Shown in pieces: positions 1-7,455 of a stretch of 27,055 nucleotides of DNA (its first letter is position 1; every line of letters begins with the position of its first letter). A program made the translations under genes and the position numbers. The notes beneath the pieces were generated by a model that saw nothing but the letters and a program-made list of their open reading frames with translations, was not told the DNA's origin and searched no databases. Location: positions 1 to 27,055 of the forward strand of contig CAKSTO010000033.1 in NCBI GenBank assembly GCA_934501115.1. The letters run 5' to 3'. The DNA comes from an uncultured Faecalibacterium sp. (GTDB taxonomy: Bacteria; Bacillota; Clostridia; Oscillospirales; Ruminococcaceae).

Positions 1-41
1 GTGATCGGGCACATATTCTGTACTTGCTGCGAATAGGTCAT
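1..41 (-). CDS. 5' end of an unidentified protein (runs off the left edge)
   Basis: Only the first 13 codons are inside the window, reading MTYSQQVQNMCPI. I do not recognise the protein from this. An AAAAGGAG ribosome binding site lies at 51-58. The ATG at 39-41 is 9 nt from GGAG and fits better than the in-frame ATG at 45-47, which is 3 nt away. A good minus-strand promoter lies at 184-212, giving a leader of roughly 135 nt. The gene follows the MFS transporter on the same strand but has its own promoter. Confidence 0.6.
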   Translation of the reverse strand, partial: MTYSQQVQNMCPI

Positions 42-183
42 AATCATACTCTCCTTTTGACAAATGTCGCTTTGCAGAAAAAGCACCTGCACCCTGCCGG
101 CACGGCATGCCTTTTCCGTTTTGCATCGACTGCACCCGCCGCTCTCTCTTTCGGCAGTGCGCAGTTCTACCACGCATAGTTTT

Positions 184-212
184 ATTATAGAGAATGTGAA
201 GGGATTTTGCAA
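184..212 (-). promoter_or_regulatory. sigma-A-type promoter for the partial gene at the left edge
   Basis: On the minus strand, TTGCAA (207-212) and a perfect TATAAT (184-189) are separated by 17 bp. It faces the partial gene that starts at 41. Confidence 0.6.
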
Positions 213-242
213 TACATTTCCGGCAAAATTCTGCAAATCTCT

Positions 243-319
243 TGACAGTTGTCATGTGCTAACTGTCATTTCAGACGCTTTTCTCTGCCTCATCGTCAAG
301 TTTTTGTCAAATTTGTCAA
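243..319. promoter_or_regulatory. cluster of TGTCA motifs, possible operator
   Basis: TGACAGTT (243-250) and AACTGTCA (261-268) form an 8-bp inverted repeat with a 10-bp spacer. TGTCA recurs in direct orientation at 250, 264, 305 and 314, with CGTCA at 295. The cluster sits just upstream of the promoter at 184-212 and just after the MFS stop codon. A regulator site is inferred; no regulator is identified. Confidence 0.3.
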
Positions 320-1548
320 GAGGGTAAATTTCGCGCTCCCGTACGAGGCTGTCGGCGGGTCTTCCCGGTCGGTCTCAACGCCCAGATGGCCGCAAAACCT
401 GCTGCGGCACCGCCCGCGGCCAGCCAGTGGCGTCCGGCTTCCAGCCCCCACAGATCTGCCGCAAACGGAAACACAAGGCTGCCCACGCTCTGCCCCAGCG
501 CTAGGAAGCCGTAGTTCACCCCGGCGTGAGGAAAGCCGAACAGATCGGTGGAAAGAGCAGGCAGCACTGCCGCAAGGCCGGAATAGCAGAATGTCAGCCC
601 TGCATAGCAGGCCACGACCCACCAGCCCTGTGCGAATGCAAACCCTGCTGAAAGCCCCAGCGACGCCGCAAACAGCAGCAGATCCGTGGGTCTGCGGCCG
701 ATGCGGTCACTGAGCATGGGCATCAGCAGGCGTCCTGCCGCACTGCCCACGCTGCCCAGCACCACGCTCCACAGCGCAGTGCTCTCGTCCAGCCCCCGCT
801 CTACACCTAGCTTCAGGATGATGGGGCTGAACAGCAGCACCGCCGGGGTGGAAAAGCACACCGCCCCGGCACACAGCCAGTACTGCCGGGTGCGCAGCAT
901 CTGCCATGGAGACAGGTCAACATTGTTTTTGTCGTTTTTCTGCTGTTTTTCAGCATCCTGCGGCGGATCCTTCAGCAGCAGACTGCCCACGAGGCAGATG
1001 GGCAGCGTGACGGCTCCCAGCGCCCAGAATGCGCCCCGGATGCCCTGTATGATCCCAAAGCCCCTGACCGCCGTGCGCACGAACACCGTCAGGAACGCGC
1101 CGGAAAGACCCACCGCCCCGCCAATGACGCCGGTGGCAAGGCCCTTGCGCCCGGCATACCACTTCTGTGCACAGGACTGGATGGACGGGTATAAAAACGC
1201 CGTGCCCAGCCCCGCCGGGATACTGAATGCCAGAAAAAAGCTCCCCGCACTGCCGCCCGGCAGCATGGCCGCAGCAAAAAAGCCGCCGCACAGCAGTGCC
1301 GTGCCCCACAGCCCTGCGCAGCGCGGGCCTCGGCTGTCCTGCAAAAAGCCGCCGATCACGCACCCCACACCGAACGCCGCAATGAGGATGCCGAAGGCAT
1401 AGCCTGCCCCCTGCTCACTGAGGCCGTACTCGTCCATCACCGGCTGCTGAAATACGCCCCACGCCGCCGGGATGCCCGTGAGCACCTGAATGGCTGCCCC
1501 CGCTGCAAGGATCGTCCATGGATGTCTTGCCTGAAATTGCTGCTTCAT
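316..1548 (-). CDS. MFS transporter, oxalate/formate antiporter (OFA)-like
   Basis: This is a 410-aa polytopic membrane protein of the major facilitator superfamily. The N-terminal half reads like the OFA family (HPWTILAAGAAIQVLTGIPAAW, then a GVFQQPVMDEYGLS segment). The loop-2 signature appears as GGFLQDSRGPR, and the second half has the matching SDRIGRRPTD. About 12 hydrophobic segments can be read, with a Lys/Asp-rich cytoplasmic loop after the sixth. The ATG at 1546-1548 is chosen because GGGAGGG lies 3-12 nt upstream; the in-frame ATG at 1563 would place that site inside the gene. The C-terminus is a basic tail (TGKTRRQPRTGARNLPS). The family usually exchanges small organic acids, but the substrate here is unknown. 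Confidence 0.85.
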   Translation of the reverse strand: MKQQFQARHPWTILAAGAAIQVLTGIPAAWGVFQQPVMDEYGLSEQGAGYAFGILIAAFGVGCVIGGFLQDSRGPRCAGLWGTALLCGGFFAAAMLPGGSAGSFFLAFSIPAGLGTAFLYPSIQSCAQKWYAGRKGLATGVIGGAVGLSGAFLTVFVRTAVRGFGIIQGIRGAFWALGAVTLPICLVGSLLLKDPPQDAEKQQKNDKNNVDLSPWQMLRTRQYWLCAGAVCFSTPAVLLFSPIILKLGVERGLDESTALWSVVLGSVGSAAGRLLMPMLSDRIGRRPTDLLLFAASLGLSAGFAFAQGWWVVACYAGLTFCYSGLAAVLPALSTDLFGFPHAGVNYGFLALGQSVGSLVFPFAADLWGLEAGRHWLAAGGAAAGFAAIWALRPTGKTRRQPRTGARNLPS

Positions 1549-1594
1549 TGCCTGCCCTCCCAATGGTTTTTCCTTTACAGTGTGCCCATTTCAA

Positions 1595-1622
1595 TTGACA
1601 AAACGGCAGATTCCTTTATAAT
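1595..1622 (+). promoter_or_regulatory. promoter for histidyl-tRNA synthetase
   Basis: A perfect TTGACA (1595-1600) and a perfect TATAAT (1617-1622) are 16 bp apart. They lie about 100 bp upstream of the hisS start. The leader contains a palindromic repeat (1648-1698). No T-box core sequence is visible in it. Confidence 0.75.
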
Positions 1623-1647
1623 GGGTAAAGTAACGATTAAACACGGC

Positions 1648-1698
1648 CTCGCCCTCTCCCTTTTGAGAGCTGGACGCGAAGCGGCCTGAGAGGGCGAG
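1648..1698 (+). repeat. palindromic repeat, copy A (in the hisS leader)
   Basis: CTCGCCCTCTC (1648-1658) pairs perfectly with GAGAGGGCGAG (1688-1698) as an 11-bp stem. The inside holds a GAGAGCT segment and a smaller GGACGC-GAA-GCGGCC palindrome. The same layout (CCCTCTCAG, variable inner palindrome, CAGCTCTC, 4-nt loop, GGGAGAG) recurs at 19203-19257, 19298-19350, 19379-19428 and 20440-20485. Here it should be transcribed in the 5' leader of hisS. Confidence 0.7.
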
Positions 1699-1723
1699 CA
1701 GGCTATAGAGAGGAATTACAGTT

Positions 1724-2956
1724 ATGAAAACACAGGCATTGAAGGGCATGCGCGACCTGCTGCCCGCAGAGCAGGCTCTGCGCGATTACATTCAGGGCAA
1801 GATTCTGGAGACCTACCGAGCCTCCGGCTTCGAGCGCATCTCCACCCCCATGCTGGAGGATATGGAAAATCTGGACAAATCTGACGGCGGCGACAACCTG
1901 AACCTGATCTTCAAGGTGCTCAAGCGCGGCGATAAGCTCACCGCTGCCCTGAACACCGGCGACCCCAAACAGCTGTCCGACATGGGTCTGCGCTACGACC
2001 TGACCCTGCCCCTGAGCCGCTACTACGCCGCCAACAAAGACAAGCTGCCCAGCCCCTTCAAGGTGATCCAGACCGACCGTGTGTTCCGCGCAGAGCGCCC
2101 CCAGAAGGGTCGTCTGCGTGAGTTCGTGCAGTGCGACATCGACATTCTGGGTGATTCTTCCCCCAACGCCGAGGTAGAGCTGATCGACGTGACCACCCGC
2201 GCGCTGCTGAACATCGGCTTCACCGGCTTCACCGTCAACATCAACGACCGCCGCATCCTGCGCGGGATGCTGGAGAGCATGGGCTTTGCTGCCGATACGC
2301 TGGATTCCGTCTGCATCACCTTCGACAAGATGGACAAGATCGGTGCTGACGGTGTGAAGGCCGAGCTGACCGAGAAGCAGCTGCCGGAAGCTGCCATCAA
2401 TGCGCTGGCCGATTTCATCGCTGCCGGCGAGGTGACGCTGGACGCCGTGGCTGCCCGCTGCGCCGACCCTGCCATCGCCGACGACCTCAAGTATGTTCTG
2501 GCTGCCGCAAGCGCCATGGCTGCAGGCCGCTATCAGGTAGCCTACTGCCCCAGTCTGGTGCGCGGTCAGGGCTACTACACCGGCATGGTGTTCGAGATCA
2601 CCTGCCCGCAGTTCAGCGGTGCCGTTGCAGGCGGCGGCCGCTACGACAACATGGTGGGCAAGTTCCTTGGCACTCAGGTGCCTGCCGTGGGCTTCTCCAT
2701 CGGCTTTGAGCGTGTGTGCGGCATCCTGCTGGAGCAGGGCTATCAGATCCCCGGTGCCAAGCAGAAGATCGCCCTGCTGTACGGCAAAGACGCCGATTTC
2801 CCTGCCGTGCTGGAAAAGGCTGCTGCGCTGCGTGAGAGCTACAACGTGACCGTCCTGCAGCAGGCCAAGAAGCTGGGCAAACAGCTGGGTCAGCTGGAAG
2901 CCGCCGGTTTCTCCGGTGCCGCCTTCATGGATAAGGACGAGATCAAGATCTTCTGA
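1724..2956 (+). CDS. hisS: histidine--tRNA ligase
   Basis: This 410-aa class II aminoacyl-tRNA synthetase charges tRNA-His in the cytoplasm. The N-terminus (KGMRDLLP) is typical of the family. Class II motif 2 reads FRAERPQKGRLREF. The histidine-A motif reads LVRGQGYYTGMVFE and keeps the catalytic Arg. GGGRYD and the motif 3 arginine (GFSIGFERV) follow. The ATG is preceded by GAGAGGAATTACAGTT. The C-terminal anticodon-binding domain seems short: after KKLGKQLG it ends at MDKDEIKIF, where HisRS proteins usually continue for about 20 residues. The HisRS-like regulatory protein HisZ is the alternative, but no histidine biosynthesis genes are nearby and the active-site motifs look intact. Confidence 0.85.
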   Translation: MKTQALKGMRDLLPAEQALRDYIQGKILETYRASGFERISTPMLEDMENLDKSDGGDNLNLIFKVLKRGDKLTAALNTGDPKQLSDMGLRYDLTLPLSRYYAANKDKLPSPFKVIQTDRVFRAERPQKGRLREFVQCDIDILGDSSPNAEVELIDVTTRALLNIGFTGFTVNINDRRILRGMLESMGFAADTLDSVCITFDKMDKIGADGVKAELTEKQLPEAAINALADFIAAGEVTLDAVAARCADPAIADDLKYVLAAASAMAAGRYQVAYCPSLVRGQGYYTGMVFEITCPQFSGAVAGGGRYDNMVGKFLGTQVPAVGFSIGFERVCGILLEQGYQIPGAKQKIALLYGKDADFPAVLEKAAALRESYNVTVLQQAKKLGKQLGQLEAAGFSGAAFMDKDEIKIF

Positions 2957-2969
2957 TCTTCATACAGAA

Positions 2970-3017
2970 AAAGGGAATCCCCTCGACCGCCCGGCCGAGG
3001 GGATTCCCTTTATTTTT
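2970..3017. terminator. bidirectional rho-independent terminator
   Basis: A 16-bp perfect stem (2970-2985 with 2996-3011) has a 10-nt loop and is followed by TATTTTTAT on the plus strand. The minus strand has a shorter T run. It separates hisS from the convergent antiporter gene. Confidence 0.9.
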
Positions 3018-3024
3018 ATATCGA

Positions 3025-3987
3025 TCAGATGGTAAACTGCACCACGCAGAAGGCCGCGTAGATGCACAGCAGCGCAATGCCCTGCGGGCGGCTCAGCCTG
3101 CCCTTGATGAGAGCGGGCAGAGTGAGCAACAGCATAACGGCAAACATCACCGGAATGTCCATGACCAGCGAGGCGTTCATGCCTGCAATAGTGGAGTTCT
3201 GCGGGATGGTGAAGGGTGCCAGTGTCACACTGACACCGCTGACCAGCACCAGATTGAACACATTGGCACCGATGACATTGCCCAGCGACAGCGCCCCGTG
3301 ACCCTTGGCCAGCGAGGTGATGGCGGTAACAAGCTCCGGCAGCGAGGTGCCCAGCGCCACAAAAGTCAGGGCAATGACAGATTCCGGCACGCCCAGCGCC
3401 TGCGCGATCAGCGTACCATTGTCCACCAGCAGATCTGCGCCCACAGCGATCAGCACTGCACCCACGGCCAGCAGACCAAGCTCCTTGGCAAGGGACGCGT
3501 TTTCTTCCGGCTCTTCCTCTTCTTCCGGAGCGGGAGCGTTCTTCATGGCCATCACATTGCAGATGATATAGGCCACGAACATCGCCAGCAGCACAAGACC
3601 CACCGGACGGGAGAAGTATCCGGTCGTGTAAGCCACACCGGCATAAAATGCCGCTGCCACAAAAAAGAACAGCACTGGGGTGCGCAGGCTCTTGGGATCC
3701 ACCCTGCCCGGCTTCACCGCAATGGTGATGGCTGCAATCAGCGCAGAATTACAGATGACCGAGCCGATGGCGTTGCCATAGGCGATCTCGCCATGGCCGG
3801 TAAGAGCCGAGGTGGTGGAGACCATGACCTCCGGCAGGGTAGTGCCGATGGAGACCACAGTGGCACCAATCAGAAGCTCCGGCACACGGAAGCGGCGGGC
3901 AATGCCGGTCGCACCATCTACGAACCAGTCGCCGCCCTTGATGAGGCACAGCAGACCCACAATGAACAACAAAACAGGAATGAGCAT
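3025..3987 (-). CDS. CaCA-family cation antiporter, probable Mn2+/Ca2+ exporter
   Basis: This 320-aa membrane protein belongs to the calcium/cation antiporter family. It has the two inverted alpha repeats: GATVVSIGTTLPEVMVS with GNAIGSVICNSAL in the first half, and LTFVALGTSLPELVTAI with GNVIGANVFNLVL in the second. Each carries the conserved acidic residue. About ten membrane segments are visible. An acidic cytoplasmic loop (APAPEEEEEPEEN) joins the halves. The ATG at 3985-3987 is 7 nt from GGAG; the ATG directly before it (3990) is possible. An Mn2+-type riboswitch with terminator precedes the gene, so export of excess Mn2+ is inferred rather than simple Ca2+/Na+ exchange. Confidence 0.88.
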   Translation of the reverse strand: MLIPVLLFIVGLLCLIKGGDWFVDGATGIARRFRVPELLIGATVVSIGTTLPEVMVSTTSALTGHGEIAYGNAIGSVICNSALIAAITIAVKPGRVDPKSLRTPVLFFFVAAAFYAGVAYTTGYFSRPVGLVLLAMFVAYIICNVMAMKNAPAPEEEEEPEENASLAKELGLLAVGAVLIAVGADLLVDNGTLIAQALGVPESVIALTFVALGTSLPELVTAITSLAKGHGALSLGNVIGANVFNLVLVSGVSVTLAPFTIPQNSTIAGMNASLVMDIPVMFAVMLLLTLPALIKGRLSRPQGIALLCIYAAFCVVQFTI

Positions 3988-4022
3988 CATTTTTCTCCTT
4001 TTGATTCTGGCAGAACAGCCAT

Positions 4023-4076
4023 AAAAAAAGACTTTCATTACAGCCTGCCCAGAAACGGGAAGGTGTAATAAAAGTC
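4023..4076 (-). terminator. riboswitch-controlled terminator before the antiporter
   Basis: On the minus strand GACTTTTATTACA (4064-4076) pairs with TGTAATGAAAGTC (4030-4042) with one mismatch, followed by seven T residues (4023-4029). The 5' arm includes CTTTTA (4069-4074), the 3' strand of riboswitch helix P1. Terminator and aptamer are therefore mutually exclusive. This fits transcription control in which ligand-bound aptamer prevents termination. Confidence 0.85.
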
Positions 4077-4172
4077 TCAAGCATCCGGCACCGCAGCGGG
4101 CATTTCTGCCGGGATGTCGCTGCGGCACAGCGCACCATTTTGCAGTTGTGCGCCCTTTACTCCCTTTTATCC
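4069..4172 (-). promoter_or_regulatory. yybP-ykoY manganese riboswitch aptamer
   Basis: P1 is TAAAAG (4164-4169) with CTTTTA (4069-4074). The conserved GGGAGTA follows the 5' strand, and TTGAGAC precedes the 3' strand as in this class. P2 is a GCGCAC/GTGCGC hairpin. P3 is CCGCAGCG/CGCTGCGG. It encloses the internal-loop sequence ACATCC and a GGCA-GAAA-TGCC hairpin with a GNRA tetraloop, matching the known architecture. The element starts directly after the predicted transcription start and ends in the terminator. Known members bind Mn2+ and switch on Mn2+ exporters. Confidence 0.85.
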
Positions 4173-4179
4173 GGAAAGT

Positions 4180-4208
4180 ATTATACCGGTTTTTGCACCA
4201 AAGTGCAA
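4180..4208 (-). promoter_or_regulatory. promoter of the riboswitch-antiporter transcript
   Basis: Minus strand: TTGCAC (4203-4208), 17 bp, perfect TATAAT (4180-4185). The expected start point near 4173 coincides with the start of the aptamer. Confidence 0.8.
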
Positions 4209-4224
4209 GAGGAACGTTGAAATT

Positions 4225-5523
4225 TCACCCAGCCTTGGCCACCTTTTTCGCATTGGGGTAAACACGCTCCATCCGGGCGTCGTCAAAATGCTCGTCCAGC
4301 AGCACATCCACGCTGTTTTTGGCCATCTCTCCGCTGGTGCGGGCATCATAACGAGCCAGTGCCAGCGCGCTCGTGAGCATATTCACTGCCATGAACACTG
4401 CCAGCAGCACGGTCATCCACGGGCGGATACGGCTGCGCACCTTCCCCATGAGCTTTTCGATCAGCGGGTAGCCATAGCGCATCCACGCCACTGCTGCAAT
4501 GCCCCAGAAAAAGCAGTACAGCAGGTTGATTCGTCCGCCCAGATTGAACTTGAACTTGCTGTAGTCCCAGAACACTGTACCGAACAGCAGTTCCGTCACG
4601 GCACTGCACAGGTACTCGTAGGCGCCGCCCATGATGGTGCCGAACACAAAGAGGTAGCGGTCGCTCTTTTGCTGATTCTGCCGCAGCAGAACGGTCGCCA
4701 TGACCAGTGCCAGACCCCACACCACGCTGAACGGCCCCCACACCAGACTCGAACGGCTCATCCAGACGCCCGCTGTCACCCTGCAAAAGACCGTCTCGAC
4801 CATGTCGCCGAGAAATGCTCCGATGACGAACAGCCACAGCAGATCCGAAAATCGCATGGCCTTTTCCGGCACAACGCTGCGCTGAGGATGAGCTGCCACC
4901 GGGTAGGCGTGCTGGATGCGCTTTTCCACATACAAGGTAATGCGTCGGCGCAGGGTAGCAGATCTTTCGCCCAGCCGCTGATTCAGCTGCTCCAAAACCG
5001 GATGCTGCGCTGCGTAGCGATTCACCAGAACGGCGGAGCCGATCTGATCCAGCGCCGACACCGCCAGCGACACCCAGATCACCGGGTGCAGCAGCCATGC
5101 CGGAATGCACATACACAGCCGGGTGATCAGATCATTGCCCCACAGCACGCTGACCGCGCCCAGCAGCCCCCACAAAACCGAGTATTGCAGGCAGACATAG
5201 CCGTTCAGATTGAATTTTTTGCCGGAGTAATCCCACCATTTGCGGTGGTGCAGGCGTTCCAGCAGCTTTGCGGTGAGCCATTCCACCACTGTAGCATTGG
5301 CCATACAGGCGAAAAACAGGTATACCGGCTGGGCGCGCAGGTCGCTGTAGCCCACCGCCAGAAGCACGGCCGTAGTACCGTAGACAAAGCAGAACGGTCC
5401 TGCCGCCGCACCGCGGTTGGCAAAGCTCTTGCCTTTGACGGTGGCAGCCACCGTCTCGCCTGCCCAGCCCAGAAAGGAATAGATCAGGTAGATCGCACCC
5501 AGCGTATAAAAATCCAGTGTCAT
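4225..5523 (-). CDS. putative ABC-type permease, tandem CmpB-domain membrane protein
   Basis: This 432-aa polytopic membrane protein has two copies of the same domain. The first copy (about residues 1-170) has FLGWAGETV, GPFCFVYGTTAV and a WDYSGKKFNLNGYVCLQYSVLW segment. The second (about 225-390) has FLGDMVETVFCR, GPFSVVWGLALV and WDYSKFKFNLGGRINLLYCF. These match the CmpB/putative ABC transporter permease family (PF06541), which is usually a single domain. The linker (about 175-215) is basic and Arg-rich. AAAGAGGA precedes the ATG by 5 nt. No ATPase is adjacent, so a transport role is uncertain. The C-terminus is a soluble charged tail. Confidence 0.7.
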   Translation of the reverse strand: MTLDFYTLGAIYLIYSFLGWAGETVAATVKGKSFANRGAAAGPFCFVYGTTAVLLAVGYSDLRAQPVYLFFACMANATVVEWLTAKLLERLHHRKWWDYSGKKFNLNGYVCLQYSVLWGLLGAVSVLWGNDLITRLCMCIPAWLLHPVIWVSLAVSALDQIGSAVLVNRYAAQHPVLEQLNQRLGERSATLRRRITLYVEKRIQHAYPVAAHPQRSVVPEKAMRFSDLLWLFVIGAFLGDMVETVFCRVTAGVWMSRSSLVWGPFSVVWGLALVMATVLLRQNQQKSDRYLFVFGTIMGGAYEYLCSAVTELLFGTVFWDYSKFKFNLGGRINLLYCFFWGIAAVAWMRYGYPLIEKLMGKVRSRIRPWMTVLLAVFMAVNMLTSALALARYDARTSGEMAKNSVDVLLDEHFDDARMERVYPNAKKVAKAG

Positions 5524-5652
5524 AAAAGTCCTCTTTCCCCTGCTGTGCGCAGATTCTCTTTTGATTGTACCTTTTTAACGCAGGATGCACAAGAGAACAC
5601 GTGAAATTTCATTTTTGTCCGGTCTGCAGCCGACCCGCCGGCCGCTGCCACT

Positions 5653-5680
5653 TTCCGAACTCCGTCTCTTGTTGTATAAT
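5653..5680 (+). promoter_or_regulatory. promoter for the sugar isomerase-like gene
   Basis: A perfect TATAAT lies at 5675-5680, about 45 bp before the ATG. The -35 (TTCCGA, 5653-5658, 16-bp spacing) is weak. Confidence 0.45.
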
Positions 5681-5723
5681 AGAACCATCATCCCAACACC
5701 TTGCGGAAAAGGAGGATTCTTCC

Positions 5724-6572
5724 ATGATCCAATTCGGCCTGCGTCTCCATGACGCCGAAAAACTGCCCCTTGAACAGGTGCTCCCGCTGGTGCGCCGGAA
5801 GGGCTTTACCTGCGCTCATCTGGCGCTGAGCAAATCTCTCAGGGATGTGCCCTGCACGCCCGGTGCCCTGACCCCCGGTTATGCAATGTATCTGCGGCAT
5901 CAGTTTGAAAAAAACGGCATCGATATCGCCGTGCTCGGCAACTACCTGAACCTCGCCCACCCGGACGAGGACGCTCTGCACGCGATCCAGGAAAAATATT
6001 ATGCCCATATCCGGTTCGCAAGCCTTTTGGGCTGCGGCATGGTGGGCACCGAGACCGGTGCGCCCAACGCAGACTACAAATTCTGCCCCGAGTGCCGGAG
6101 CGACAAGGCGCTTTCCACCTTCATCCGGAATTTCAAACCGGTCGTACGCTGTGCCGAGCAATACGGCGTGACCATCGCCATTGAACCCGTGGTCAAGCAT
6201 ATCGTGTACGACGCCAGACGCGCCCGTACCGTTCTGGACGAGATCGGCAGCCCCAACCTGCAGATCCTGTTCGACCCTGTGAACCTGCTGAACATGGAAA
6301 ACGAAGACCGCCGCGAAGAGATCTTTGCCGAGGCCATCGAGCTGCTTGGCAGGGATATCGCCATGATCCACTTCAAAGACTTCCTGCTCAAGGATGCAGG
6401 CGGCCAGCTGGCCGCAACCGGTGCCGGTCAGGGCGGCATGGGAGACTACCGCACCATCCTGCGGTTTGCCAAACAGGAAAAGCCCTATGTGTTTGCCACA
6501 CTGGAAAACACCACCCCGGAAAACTCGGTGGAATGCCTCAACTACCTGAAAAAACAGTACGAAGAGTGCTGA
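5724..6572 (+). CDS. sugar phosphate isomerase/epimerase-like TIM-barrel protein
   Basis: This 282-aa cytoplasmic protein resembles the xylose isomerase-like/AP endonuclease 2 TIM-barrel superfamily. Visible ligand-type segments are GVTIAIEPVVKHIVYD (metal Glu), LQILFDPVNLLN (Asp), and IAMIHFKDF (His), followed by ATLENTTPENS (Glu). An N-terminal GNYLNLAHPDEDA strand also matches the family. The ATG at 5724 is chosen because AAAAGGAGG lies 8 nt upstream; the frame stays open further upstream, but that region holds the promoter. The gene stands alone between a promoter and a terminator. The reaction cannot be assigned; members include hydroxypyruvate isomerase and ketose 3-epimerases. Confidence 0.8.
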   Translation: MIQFGLRLHDAEKLPLEQVLPLVRRKGFTCAHLALSKSLRDVPCTPGALTPGYAMYLRHQFEKNGIDIAVLGNYLNLAHPDEDALHAIQEKYYAHIRFASLLGCGMVGTETGAPNADYKFCPECRSDKALSTFIRNFKPVVRCAEQYGVTIAIEPVVKHIVYDARRARTVLDEIGSPNLQILFDPVNLLNMENEDRREEIFAEAIELLGRDIAMIHFKDFLLKDAGGQLAATGAGQGGMGDYRTILRFAKQEKPYVFATLENTTPENSVECLNYLKKQYEEC

Positions 6573-6573
6573 A

Positions 6574-6610
6574 AGAAAGGGTCTCTCGCCAATGGCGAGA
6601 GACCCTTTCT
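6574..6610. terminator. long hairpin between convergent genes, probable bidirectional terminator
   Basis: A perfect 17-bp stem (6574-6590 with 6594-6610) has a 3-nt loop. It lies 2 nt after the isomerase-like stop and 12 nt before the ABC permease stop. The T tracts lie within the stem ends, so efficiency is uncertain. Confidence 0.75.
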
Positions 6611-6621
6611 GCTGCAAAATA

Positions 6622-7455
6622 TTATTCAAGATTCAATTTGTTCTTCATCATCCAGCTGGTGGCGGCAAAGTAAATGCCGCACAGAACGAGGTCTGCGGCC
6701 AGCGCCGCCAGAACCGCCCACACCGTTCCCCTGCTGCCCGTCACAGCATAGGTCAGGCCGCCGTCGTTCACAGGGGTAAAAACGAGGTTCAATCCTGCAT
6801 TGCCGGACTTGTAGGGCAGCAGACTCAGCAGTCGATCCTGTACTACATTCAGCACCACGAATGCCGCGATCCCCGCCGGCGCAGCGTATTTTTTGCACCA
6901 GTGGCTGATCATGCAGGCGGTGTAGATGCACAGGATCGAGCAGTTGAGCGACACCAGCCACTCCACCGCCATAAGCACCAGTGTGATCCCGTAGTTTTCG
7001 ATCACGATGCCCAGCAGCTTTTCAGCCTCCGGCCAGTAATTCAAAAGGCTCTTCATCAGCTCCGACACTGCCGCAGAGTTCACCGTTCCAAGCAGGCCGA
7101 ACAGCCCGAAGGACAGCAGCACCACAGGCCCGCCGCACAGGATCCATGTCACACTGGAAATGAGTTTGGAAAGGATCAGCTGCCCGGTGGTCACCGGCAA
7201 AGTGTGCATCAGATAGCCTTCGCGCCCCAGCAGATTTCGGGTGAAGCGCTGGATGGTGGTGAGCAGCGTTACCACAACAATGGCAACGGCAAGTGCCAGA
7301 TAGATCATCATCATCACAGCGATCAGCTCTTCGGGCAGGGATTCTGCCCGGCAAAAGGATCCCATCAGCGCAGCCACGGCCAGAATTGCCAGATACAGCC
7401 CTCCGTACACACGGCCGGTGGCCTTGAATTCATATTTTAACAGTTGTTTCAGCAT
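6622..7455 (-). CDS. ABC transporter permease
   Basis: This 277-aa integral membrane protein begins MLKQLLKYEFKATGR, an opening common in ABC-2-type permeases of the Ytr/Bcr kind. About six hydrophobic segments can be read. An amphipathic stretch (QRFTRNLLGREGYLMHTLPV) is typical of the coupling region of these permeases. Its ATG overlaps the stop of the ATPase gene by 7 nt (ATGCTGA), so the two are translationally coupled. With the ATPase it should form an ABC exporter or sensor-type transporter; the substrate is unknown. The GntR repressor at the head of the operon suggests an inducible, perhaps cell-envelope-stress, role. Confidence 0.85.
   Translation of the reverse strand: MLKQLLKYEFKATGRVYGGLYLAILAVAALMGSFCRAESLPEELIAVMMMIYLALAVAIVVVTLLTTIQRFTRNLLGREGYLMHTLPVTTGQLILSKLISSVTWILCGGPVVLLSFGLFGLLGTVNSAAVSELMKSLLNYWPEAEKLLGIVIENYGITLVLMAVEWLVSLNCSILCIYTACMISHWCKKYAAPAGIAAFVVLNVVQDRLLSLLPYKSGNAGLNLVFTPVNDGGLTYAVTGSRGTVWAVLAALAADLVLCGIYFAATSWMMKNKLNLE

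Noticed and set aside
1629..1723. T-box riboswitch in the hisS leader
   Set aside because: No T-box core sequence or specifier stem is visible; the structure there is repeat copy A.
4114..5604. 496-codon open frame on the plus strand
   Set aside because: It is antisense to the CmpB-type gene and crosses the riboswitch and its promoter. It has Gln/His-rich shadow composition and no ribosome binding site.
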